64,000 nt of DNA from Lingula anatina (taxonomy: Eukaryota > Brachiopoda > Lingulata > Lingulida > Lingulidae): NCBI RefSeq assembly GCF_001039355.2, contig NW_019774092.1, positions 16,467 to 80,466 on the forward strand, given 5' to 3'. The position numbers were made by a program, and so were the translations under genes. Within the stretch, counting starts at the first letter, position 1. The number at the start of each line of letters is the position of its first letter. Positions 14,077-24,738 of the stretch are shown piece after piece. The notes beneath the pieces are model-generated. The model made no database searches. It was not told the origin of the DNA and saw nothing but the letters and a program-made list of their open reading frames with translations.

Positions 14077-15964
14077 AATAGAGAGAGAGACCATTACCTC
14101 TTCAAGCGTGGATGTCACGAACTGCATTTCTGTTTCCCGTCCGTCTAAAAGTACTGAAACTGATAGGTCTGAAGTTTTGTTCCCTAAAATACAAAATAAA
14201 CATATAACTTGCGTTATTCATCAATTCGTAAACTTTATTATATCTCTTTTGTGTCAATAATTACCTGCTTTTTTTAGATTGAATTGAGTGTTATTCAAAA
14301 CCTCACTGCACCCACCACATGCCCAGGTTTAAATAAATGTCGCCTATGTACACGTATAAATCACGATTATTGTACACCAGGGCACATATGTTGATGTAGA
14401 TTTTCGATACAAAACGATGTTTTTCCGTCATCTTATTTGCGAAATAGTCTGCATATTTCCCAAAGGTGTCGCCACTAAATTTTCTTTTAGCAGCTTCGAG
14501 TTATCGTATTATTACACGCAGTGCTCTGTTCATACGGGCATTACACAATAGTCACAACAAATCCCAGTGAGACCCGTGTAAATCTAGTGTGGCCCACATA
14601 GAATAAAGTGCTAGTAGAATAGTGAATAAAAGAGACGACAGACGTAATGATATTAACAGTTCCTTCATATTCCTAAGATTTAGTCCCAAGTTAGTCCCAA
14701 TACACATTGGCNCCGCTGGGCAATATAACATTTTTATATGGGGCACAAGTCTGGAAAATGGCTTGGGTTTTTTTTTTTTTTTAATTTTCGATTATGTCTT
14801 TGGAGGAGAGAAATGTGCTGGAAGCTTGGGATGAGGAGGAGAGGCGAGAGGTCGTACGTACCCGCCCCCTGGACCCGCCATCGTAACAAGCAGGATATCC
14901 GTGATGTGCATTTCCTCAGTTTGCTCACCAGATAAGAACGAAAAACAGAGTTTCATAATTTAGTTCGATAGCTCTGGCTAGGCTTTGACAGAAGAGGGAC
15001 ATGGTCTGGCATTTCCGCAGATTTACTGCGCTGATTTGGTCGGTTACCAGGAGAAATATCCTAATCCCTATACCATAGTATGTTTTTTTTCTTCAAGGGT
15101 CGTTTTCACACAAAAAGCCTTTAGAGAGAAAGTTGGCTTCAACTTTGGGACCACTGATTTTGATCTACTTATATTCTAGATAAATCCGTAGTACTTTACT
15201 AAGATAAGTAACTACTGGACCAAAACATTTGGCATTTATTTGTGTTAATAAGACATCCTCAACAGGCCATTTAAAGGGTAACTACAGAATTTTATTTTGT
15301 CAAAGTAGGCTACAATTTGGGTCTTAAAGTATCGACCAACTCCTGTAGGTTAGTGTCTGTGCATTATTTCTCTAGCTTACTGACAGGCATGCAACATACT
15401 TTATTTTGCCTGTGGGTTGCAACACTTATTCCCACAAACATTCAGAATCTGTCCAAGAATTACAATCCATGAACCCGGATTTAGTTCCTAGTGTCCAGTT
15501 TTTAGCCACCCTAGTAATGGAGACGGGGACTGGTGAATTTCACTGTCGCTGGTAAAAATTAGCCATTTCAAAACTAGAAAAAAACTTTTTATGCATTGTT
15601 CTTCTCATAAATACCTTGTTGTAAAAGGAGACTTGTGGAAACTTTTAGGAAAATTAATGTGTTGGTCCATACGGGTGTAACGGGCATTGTTTACCTTTAG
15701 CTAAACACAAGCCAGTATAACTCACTGGGCCAGAAAGTCATGTGGACTAATTGTTCACACTAATGAAGTTCACAGTATTTTGTGTTGCTCTTCATTTCTC
15801 TAATGTATATTTAATGACTACATTGTCACTATACAGGTACACATACTGTAATGGATTTCTACGATATCTTTTTTTACAGAACATGATTTTTTCCTGCAAA
15901 AGGTGCAATACACAGCCTGAATGTAACATAACAGGACACGCATTATGTAATACCAAAATGTTCC

Positions 15965-15997
<33 letters not shown>

Positions 15998-18900
15998 AAT
16001 AGAGAGAGAGACCATTACCTCTTCAAGCGTGGATGTCACGAACTGCATTTCTGTTTCCCGTCCGTCTAAAAGTACTGAAACTGATAGGTCTGAAGTTTTG
16101 TTCCCTAAAATACAAAATAAACATATAACTTGCGTTATTCATCAATTCGTAAACTTTATTATATCTCTTTTGTGTCAATAATTACCTGCTTTTTTTAGAT
16201 TGAATTGAGTGTTATTCAAAACCTCACTGCACCCACCACATGCCCAGGTTTAAATAAATGTCGCCTATGTACACGTATAAATCACGATTATTGTACACCA
16301 GGGCACATATGTTGATGTAGATTTTCGATACAAAACGATGTTTTTCCGTCATCTTATTTGCGAAATAGTCTGCATATTTCCCAAAGGTGTCGCCACTAAA
16401 TTTTCTTTTAGCAGCTTCGAGTTATCGTATTATTACACGCAGTGCTCTGTTCATACGGGCATTACACAATAGTCACAACAAATCCCAGTGAGACCCGTGT
16501 AAATCTAGTGTGGCCCACATAGAATAAAGTGCTAGTAGAATAGTGAATAAAAGAGACGACAGACGTAATGATATTAACAGTTCCTTCATATTCCTAAGAT
16601 TTAGTCCCAAGTTAGTCCCAATACACATTGGCGGAAGTACTTTAAGTACATTCACCGTTCTTTCTGTTTTGTGGAACTTAATTATATGTTTTGCATTGCT
16701 AATTTTTAAGGTATGGTCAATTACTATGCTTTTTGGTGAGAATGGTACGCATTTGACCACAATCAGTTTCAACACATTTATCTATCCTGAAATTCTGGAT
16801 ATTTATACTAATGTATGCATCTGATCATTCTGGCGATCTTAATACCAATTTTAAAATACCAATGTGTGCACCTTTTGAAATGTTAAAAAGGACTTCACTT
16901 TTGACTGATTTTCCTTAAATAATTTGAAACTGCTCATGATATATCAGCGTAGTTAATTTTTAATTACTTAAAAGACTCATATCACTCAATCTGTACATTA
17001 ACCACCTGTCTTTACAACGGTTTGTACATGTTGAATTAAGTGACGCATGGGTCTTCTAAGGAGTTTCTATCTGTTCTATCAGACCACTATCGGTTTCAGT
17101 TCCTGGTTTTCTCTAAAAACACACACAAGCACTTCTCCGTGTATTATGAATGTTTAACAATAATATTCCTATTTCGACAGAGTCTCTGGCAAGCACGTGT
17201 TAGGGGTGCCCCCATATTCGGAAATAGAAATTTCTGGAAACTTACATGTTCATCTAACATCAGTATACCTCTGTTCATGTGACCGCTGAAACCCAGAGCG
17301 TGACTGGTAACGGCATGTAGATGGTAGCCTTCAATTCCCATTTATCCCATTTATCTCTGAGGCGCGGGACAGGGGTGGAACAACAAGGGGGCGCTTCGGA
17401 GAAGCAGCTTCAATCATATAATTTCTCATTGGTCAAAAGAAATAATTTGAAGAGCTATAGCCATGATGTTTAAAAATAGGAGCTGAGAATCCTGTGTGGA
17501 TCCACTGTGGGTCCCTGTTGAGTATGTCTGTGGGAACGGCTATTTGAGTATAAGTGGGACACCCCAAAATGGGTTGTAGCCTGTTAGTGCTTGGACCTTA
17601 ATCGGGTTTATATGAGAAGTGCTTGCATGCGATCCTAGGTACGAAGCAGTTAGTACCCCAAGTCCAATGGGGGTGGGGGCATAAGACTATCATCAGCAAC
17701 CTAAAAATCATTAACAATTCAGCTTCGGGTCTAAGTTTCTTTATAGAACTGGCACCAGTAGGAATAGGCAATTCTGAGACTTATAAAAACAACGCGTTGT
17801 AATGCAGGATGTTTTACTGCATAATGTACAGTATGCTTCGAATTTATGTCAAACTGTCTCTTCATTATGTGCATGCGTGTGTAGGTTACAACATCAACGT
17901 ATAAGTGTAGATACATGTAAGTCATCTATAACTCTATATGTTTAAATATTCATTTGTCTTGTACACGCAATTTGAAGGTATCAATGTGCAGAGTTAATAG
18001 ACAAAGATAAAAGGCACCGTTGTAACACTGGGATTAATAGCATGTAACCTATGGGTACGTACCTTTGACAAAAGAAAAGTTAATTAAAACGCACAAGTAG
18101 ACAATCTTGTATGTAGTGCTCACGGTTAAGACCGTAATTGGAGGTTTATGGGAATGGTAATGAAATATATATGTTTACAACCTAAAGATCATTAACACTC
18201 GGTGGTTCAACCCCGACTCATATATTTGACCATATTACGTGTGTGGCTTGACGCAAAGAGGCGGTATAGGGGCAGTTTATTGCTTAAACTTTAGCATTGC
18301 GGGTCAGTACATTCCCAATGTGCAACAAGTCTGGAAATCAAATGCACAGTGTCTGGACAGAGAAGAAACTTGTTTCACCAACGGTTTGGTCCATACTCTG
18401 TCTTTTGGGTCAAAGCATTATTACGTATGGCATGATATAAAGGACGGAAACTCATACAGGGATTAAACCCTTTACGCCCAACGTAGGCCTACATGATCAC
18501 CTCTATGTAGCTAACACATTAGAGCGTCTACAAAAATATAAAAAGCACTGTGTTCCCACTTAATCTAAAACATACATTCTGTAAACTAGCGCCAACAGTA
18601 GTCATACGATATTAACCTTTTGGTAGAAGGTCGAGGTGATTTACAACATATCCCGCACCTCCAACGTAACAGGAGGCCTATAGCGTGAAATTTAACGGCA
18701 ACCTTTCCCCCTCTAGCCTATAACATTTTAAAACTTATAGGAAATAAATAAGAAGTTGAAAGAGAGCAGCCATTTACACGAAAAATCAGCTAACTACTTC
18801 TGTCCTGCAGCTGAGGCCATACTTATGATTTGCCTTGTCAAAAAAACCTGGAATGCCAAAAGTGGTAACATGTGGTAAGCTGTACGTTCATCTGCTCTCA

Positions 18901-20596
18901 AGGTCAAACCCTGTTGAAATATTTGGCGTGGAATAAGTCGAGTCTTTCATCAAACTGATCTAACGAAGTTTGATATGCACAAGAGATCACAATGAATGTG
19001 ACTCTCGTCGAATAAAACCATCAGCGCGATGATGTAGTTGCCCAAAGGTTTAGTGAAAGCTAACCGCTCATCGCCCGACGTGCGGCGTAAACGCAGCTTA
19101 TGCATTTTTTTGTTATCTCAGTGGGTAGGCCTATATTTCGATTTAATCAAACCCCATAAATGGGTATCTGAACAGCATGCACCAATGGGGAACATGCATC
19201 TAAAAATTTTCGATTAATTTTTCGCTGTTTATGTAAAGCGGCACAGCGGTTGTATAAATGCATAGGGTTTCTATGTGCTTCGGGAACATTTTAGCGGTTT
19301 CCATGCAACTCGGATATTTAAAAGATGTCCTTTCCGATTTGAAATATAAAGCGGAATGACGCTTCAAAGACGTATTCTACTGTGGTTGAAATGTAAAAAG
19401 TACGGAAAGAGATATTTTTGTCTGATTGCTTATCAACGTTAACACTGTGGCTGTACCTAATGATTCAAGTTACACTTCTGGCAACATGCGCGATTTTGAA
19501 ATATTAACAACCCTTACGATGCATTTCTGTGATAGTGAGTAAAGACAAATGTATTGCACGTATATAATATTACAGAATATTTTATCAGTGAATGTGACCT
19601 ACTTGTATTTATATTATCACACTTTTGTCTTGTTTATGTCTGTCTGTTTTGCTTAATGCCTACTTGTCTCTCTGTGCTGGTATGTCTAGCTGTCCGTTTT
19701 ACTGTCCACCCACATCAGGACCCGTCTATTTATTTTACTGACCAGTAAAATGTAACCTATTCGTAAACGAACTAGGTTTCTGGAAAATAGTAAAGTACGT
19801 CTTCTTGTCTGTTTGGTCTGTCATCTTGTTGACATGGACGCTTGCGAATGTGTATACCAATTATTTTGATTGCTTGCTAATCATCAGTACTATATGACGT
19901 ACTAATAGGAAAATAACTTGGACTATCAAGGAATCCGATCAACCAGCAGCTTATAAACTAAGCTTCTTTCGAATGATTCACAAATTGGTAGAATTATCTG
20001 AGCACCCATTTGCGGTATCGCTACTCTTACACAGCAACACACACTAGCTAATTTTAGGAAATAATGACAAAAGAGAAGCAATTGACAGTCGCACTGTTGT
20101 AAATTAATCCCAAAACTTCGTGATGTGGTACACGTATTTACGTCATGACAGATCCAGAGACATTGGCTCCGTCTCGTGGCTTTTCTCTTTCAGCAAAAGC
20201 AATGCCGAAAACTCTTTGAACGAATCTCTATAAAATAATTCTGACTGACGCAAACAATGTCATTCCTTCCTCTCGAGTTTCAAACATTAAAGCAAATTTC
20301 ACTGAGTCTCTGCACGAACTATTCCAGGACATTGTTCTTTATACGTCATATATTTCGTGCCACTTGTTAATTTAAAGTGTACATGAATATTACTCAGGTT
20401 GATTGACTAATTTCACTCCTAATTTAAGGGGGTAGACAAAGGTAAACGAAGCACCTGATGCAAATTGTAATTATCCAAAAACCCAAATAGCTTTAAGGAC
20501 GAGGGAGGGAGGGAGGGGGAGGGTGATGGGAGATGGGAGAGCGGCTTACGCGTACCCCTGTGCCTTTGTTTATGTGCGTCTGAGTGTGTATCTGTT

Positions 20597-20635
<39 letters not shown>

Positions 20636-21755
20636 TTGAGTGACTGTGTGGGGGTAGGTGGCAAACAATGCGATCTGAGGAACAAACGTTAAGCAATAGC
20701 TTTGGAATAAGACTCGCCTTAGCTTGAAAATATGGTGGATGTTATGTTTGTCGATAGAACAAAATTACTGACGTCAAATCTATAATCCGCCATTACACCA
20801 TGGGTCCCATTACAGTAAGTAATCTAAACGTTTTAAGAGATGGAGACACTGATGTTTTGATAAGACTGCCGAAAGCCACGTTATCATTAGTACATGTACC
20901 ACCAGAGAGGCGTTTGGTTCAGCGTATAAGGCAATGTATTTCGGGACAGAGCTTTATCCTGCCATATGCAATCTTCACACCTTTTTATTCTAATTCTGTA
21001 ATGATAAATCCTACATTACAAGTCTTATAGTGCAGATGCTCTAAATAATCGTCAGCCATTGTTCGGACTAACTGGAAAGGAAGCATAATAGGCACTTAAT
21101 TTAATTATCTATCGAAAAAAAAGCCCGTTGCTTTTCAATTATCTCTAAAGCTTTATACCATCCCTTGTGACAGTTGGACTAGGAACCATGTGTTCAACGC
21201 AATTTAAAAAACCCTCGTGTGCCTTTTTTTACGTCTTGGTGCTCATCAAATACACACACAAGGGGGAGAGAGAAGAGAGGGGATTTAAAAAGAGAGATAT
21301 ATATGAGCAGGGAAGCTCAAAGCTACATAACTAAATGTTAAACCACTTTTATTGCCCAACGGTCACTTTCTTGCTTTCCCTACAAGCCGAATGAGGTGAC
21401 CAACATGGTCTTGGACGTCAAACATATTCGATATTATATTGATCGCTTTGTCACATACATCGTTCTTTGCTAGCAGAGGGCATTTAGTCTGTATACTTTA
21501 TCTTTTAATTTGTCCTAATTGAAATATAGGGAAAAAATTGGATTCTAAACAGGAATTGGTGAAGGGCAGCACGTGATCTGGTTTCATGATAAAATGAGGT
21601 TTGCGTTCCATACCTTACTCAATAGATAATAAGAAAAACATGCGGGTAATTAGAAGATCAAAGGATATAGATATCAGCTGTATTGCCTGCATGTACATAC
21701 AGGTGGTACATTGAACGCTGTTTTATTTGCCTTTTCACAAACAAAAATAAGCACA

Positions 21756-21796
<41 letters not shown>

Positions 21797-24738
21797 GATA
21801 TGATTTATTGGCGGATGCCAAGATGTGTTGCGTAGCATCAGTAGAAGATCTAAGATGCATATTTCTAGCTGGGGTTTCCTAACGGATTTCCTGTATCTGA
21901 TAATAGACTGAGGTTGTCGTAGGGCAATAATGAAATCAAAAACGAAAGCATATGACTAGACTAGACCGCTTGCAGCATCAATTTTATGTACCTGTAGTAA
22001 CATTTGCAGAACCGCATAACAACCCTTTTCACTATTAAGTGACGTCGACCTGTATTTCGTGTACTTTGAGTTTCAAAAACACTGGCAGATCTAGGATTTT
22101 TGGCGTGGAGGGTAGGACAAGGGAGATGGGATTGGGGTGTGTGTGAGAGAGAACAGGGTGCCATAGAAGCTAAAGAATAGCCTTGTGCCCCATTGCGCCC
22201 GCTCCACCGGATCTACCGTTAAATTGAGGCCCGAGACAGACCCTGGGAACCAATACTTTTGTTCAATGAATTGTACGAGTTTGAGCATTTCTGTAGTTGG
22301 CTATCGTTGAATTGCTGATATTCACCGATCCACGCCATTATTCGCGGTTTGCAACAATACGCCATGCAAAATTATATACGAAAACCCGTCTGTTGACAAC
22401 TGATCACTTTTTATGTCACGCGTTGCAACTCGTGTTCTTTAATTGGCGCAATCAAACTGGCAATCGAGGCAATTGGCAATGATTCATCTGCACGGAGCTT
22501 TATGGCGTTAATTTTACTGAATCGCTTGATAGGTTCTTTCTTTTTAGACACGTTTCTTCTTCAATAATTGCTTCATGTTTCATTACGAAACATGTCGTAG
22601 AAGAGACATCTCGTTTTGAAGCCCTGTAAATGCGATTTCCAAAGACCTTTTTGCCATACAGTGTTACCATTAGTTCCAGAGGGTATTGATTTTATTGGGT
22701 ATGCCAATTACAATTACGCGCATTTGGTTAAAATGAACGTCTTTTACATGTAGGCAATCTACTAATGGCGCGAGTGTGACGATGGAATGCATTGCAATCA
22801 ACAATTTAAGGAGGCGACGTACAACATTTCCATTGTTTAAAATGCTCATATCCTTTACTGATACCCAAAGGTATCATACGGCCTGTTAAGTAATGAAAGT
22901 GAAACCCCCTCATTTCGCGAATCAAATACTGACGTTTTGCCAGTTTACATGTATCTCGTGCAATCATTTGCACGCTGTGTCTGGAATACTGTTCCAATCT
23001 CAACAAAAACGTTCACTGCCAAGAAATAATGTTCACGCTTAAGCCATGTTGATGCTGTACAAGAGAAACACACTTGATCTACATATACAGAGGCGTTCGT
23101 GACAAATGTAGTTTAATATATGATAGCTGCAATAAGTTTTTCCACGGCCATGAATGTCGTATGAAATAACACTCAACCCATAATTGAGTCACCTATCNTT
23201 TTTTACTTAGACACATGCTAATAGGAAGGGTCAATCTCCTCGTCGATATTTTCCCCTCTGGAAACAAAAATGTACCTACTTTCTGATCAGATCCTTTCGG
23301 GCAGTGTTTGAAAAATCTTTGGCGAGGGCATTTGCACCCGCGAGCTTCGTACACTTGTTGCTGCTGCATTTTATTTTCAGTACAGAATTATCGATGGGCA
23401 ACAAATGTGTTTTCTAACGCACATTTCCTATTGAACTCATGCGTATGACATACATTTATCAACCATTTCCTTGCGGCAAAAGTGTCTTTTGTGCACAGAT
23501 GAGCATAATCTTTTGACAAATAGATCAAAATATACTGCTGTGTTGGAAGATGAAAGTATCAGATTGGGTACAATTGACCTAGGCAAAGAAAGCATTTTAC
23601 AGGTGCTGTCCTTTCTTGTGAAAATCCAATTTATGTAAACAGCCTATATATATCGCGATGTCCTATTTACAAAAACCTTAATGATAACTTGAAATTACTT
23701 AATGGTGATACAGATAATATTATATATAACATAAATGACTATGAATAATGTACCTCCCCAAAAAGACCCACTAATATAGACACAGTGTAAAAATGAATTA
23801 ATTAAAGAAATAATGAATCTCAAAAAAGGAACCGCTAAAATGTGTCTGTGTTTTCGATCGCGCTTTCTTTTGTTCTCTTTTAATCATACTCCAAAAGGAG
23901 TACAACTGCATAACGACAAATGAATTTATTTCACCGATGCCTTTTGGATAAAAGTGTCCAATGCTTGACCGATTTTAAGTATAACTTCGTCAGCCTAGAG
24001 CACAAAGTCAATTAACTTACCCGAATGCGTTCCCCTTGCAGCCACGTCTTCGGAAGTCGTAAACTGTCGCACCAGGGACATTCTTCCTACTCCAGGGGTC
24101 CCCAGGACCGCCACCCTGAAGACACGGTCTGCCGCTGTGCTTGACGTTCGACTGTCGCGTGGCGATGCACGTGGCGAAACCGGCGGTTCGTCGTCTGCGA
24201 AAACACTGTCACTGCTTTCACCGGTTCCCAGCGTCGGCTGAGGGAGAAGCACCCTACGTTTGTAGGAGTCCCCCCTGTTGAATAAACCCTTGCGTGAAAC
24301 TGTGAAATTTCTGACTCGGTAAAACTCCCCTCCTGCATCATCCGAGATGTGCCCTTCGTCGTCTATGTCGTACGCGTCCGGCAGACTGTTGCGCCTTTTC
24401 TGGCACGTTTCACGGGGCACTTCAAGGTGTCGTCTGCTGGGTTTTCTGCAGGACTGCGACCGCCACGTCGGCTGCTTTCTTTGCAGACGGGTCGCAGGTA
24501 GCAGGGGGCTGCGACTTCCAGAGCCGCCAACACTCCCGTGATGCGCCCGCCTTATACCCGGCGACAAGCCGAGTCTCTCCCGCGCTGAGTACTGCGGCGG
24601 TGCCAGGCTGTCGGCGCTGGAGGACGATCCGCGACTGGAATTGGGACTGTGTTCGACAACCACCCCCTCGTCGACGCTTGGTCGTGGTGAACGTTTCCGA
24701 GAGCGATCACTGCCGGAGCGTGAGACCGGGCGAGACAT
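6458..24738 (-). CDS. RGK-family (Rad/Rem/Gem/Kir-like) small GTPase, 4 coding exons, 424 aa
   Basis: CDS is join of 24738-24021, 14183-14098 (or its copy 16104-16019), 12636-12459 and 6750-6458 on the minus strand. All junctions are GT..AG and phases agree (1, 0, 1). Seen: a Ser/Arg/Pro-rich N-terminal extension (about residues 1-205), then a Ras-like domain with P-loop region GTPGVGRMS (213-221), G4 motif NKSD (314-317), G5 motif ETSA (342-345) and a basic C-terminus ending KLSMR. The stretch CKFIETSAVLNHHVDELLVG and the long N- and C-terminal extensions are typical of RGK proteins. These bind Ca-channel beta subunits and remodel the cytoskeleton at the plasma membrane, and they lack a prenylation box; none is present here. 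Odd: the P-loop Lys is Arg (219), the following Ser/Thr is Met (220), and the switch II DxWE/DxxG element is replaced by VTSTLEE. The first in-frame ATG is at 24738, with an upstream in-frame TGA. Confidence 0.9.
11170..11208. repeat. (CA)n followed by A-run
   Basis: CA dinucleotides to about 11195, then about 14 A, then a short ATA motif. This resembles the tail of an old retroposed copy, but no body was recognised. Confidence 0.9.
11311..11334. repeat. Poly(T) run
   Basis: About 24 T in a row within RGK intron 3. Confidence 0.95.
12459..12636 (-). CDS. RGK GTPase exon 3 (G4 motif)
   Basis: This is a 178-nt exon between a TTTCAG acceptor and donor G|GTAAGT. It encodes residues 269-327 plus one base: DAYIVVYAIADKCSFQYVSE, then the hydrophobic strand AIILVGNKSDL. 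The NKSD motif is the guanine-specificity loop and is intact. The segment is strongly RGK-like (Rad has DAYLIVYSITD..SF and IILVGNKSDL). Confidence 0.9.
12637..14097 (-). other. RGK GTPase intron 2 (part lies in the assembly duplication)
   Basis: This is the intron between exon 3 and exon 2 copy A. The portion from 12797 onward repeats at 14714-16018. No gene was seen inside it. Confidence 0.7.
14042..14090. repeat. (GA)n tract next to RGK exon 2
   Basis: The interrupted GA run begins a few bases downstream of the exon 2 donor in transcript direction, on the minus strand a (TC)n tract. It is present again at 15963-16011. Confidence 0.95.
14098..14183 (-). CDS. RGK GTPase exon 2, copy A
   Basis: This is an 86-nt exon with acceptor AG at 14184-14185 and donor GT at 14097-14096. 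It takes over phase 1 from exon 1, completing a Gly codon, and hands over phase 0 to exon 3. The encoded strand beta2-beta3 (VSVLLDGRETEMQFVTSTLEE) aligns with the RGK segment that normally ends in DTWE, but the Asp is missing. It is one of two copies; see the duplication entries. Confidence 0.82.
14712..14712. other. Single n: contig join
   Basis: One lower-case n separates two near-identical 1.9-kb blocks. This is consistent with scaffolding software inserting one n where adjacent contigs overlap but were not merged. Confidence 0.85.
14713..16632. repeat. 1.9-kb direct duplication, copy B (contig start)
   Basis: This is the second copy of 12797-14711. It contains exon 2 copy B of the RGK gene and a (GA)n run at about 15963-16011. 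Past 16632 the sequence is unique. Confidence 0.97.
16019..16104 (-). CDS. RGK GTPase exon 2, copy B (duplicated by assembly)
   Basis: This is identical to the exon at 14098-14183. Its acceptor is TTTTAG and its donor is GAG|GTAATG, and it is 86 nt long. It encodes the switch I to switch II region (NKTSDLSVSV..LEE). Because 86 is not a multiple of 3, only one of the two copies can be used in any transcript. It lies in the second half of a duplication split by a single n at 14712. Confidence 0.7.
20599..20634. repeat. (TG)n microsatellite
   Basis: About 18 TG units, in RGK intron 1. Confidence 0.97.
21751..21796. repeat. (CA)n-(GA)n compound microsatellite
   Basis: CA run to 21772, then GA run to 21796. 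Confidence 0.97.
23197..23197. other. Single n without flanking duplication
   Basis: One ambiguous base before a T-run. Unlike 14712 and 39391, the two sides do not match each other, so it is either a contig join with no overlap or a base-call ambiguity. Confidence 0.7.
24021..24738 (-). CDS. RGK GTPase coding exon 1 (N-terminal extension and P-loop)
   Basis: It runs from ATG at 24738 to donor G|GTAAGT at 24021/24020, ending in phase 1. It encodes residues 1-239 plus one base. The N-terminus is rich in Ser, Arg and Pro with many RxxS-type sites, as in vertebrate Rad/Rem/Gem, where 14-3-3 and kinase sites lie. This exon is more GC-rich than the surrounding introns. The reading frame stays open upstream through a GTG at 24783, but an in-frame TGA lies just before it, so the ATG is preferred. 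Confidence 0.88.

Larger units (their letters stand above)
12797..14711. repeat. 1.9-kb direct duplication, copy A (contig end)
   Basis: It matches 14714-16632 at an offset of 1917-1921. The noted differences are a T-run of 11 versus 15, AA/GG-type changes near 12916, A/C near 12940 and A/G near 13098. It ends exactly at the single n at 14712. Confidence 0.97.
16105..24020 (-). other. RGK GTPase intron 1
   Basis: This large first intron has no embedded gene that I can support. It holds (TG)n at 20599-20634, (CA)n-(GA)n at 21751-21796, a possible short TIR element near 22079-22220 and a single n at 23197. Confidence 0.72.
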
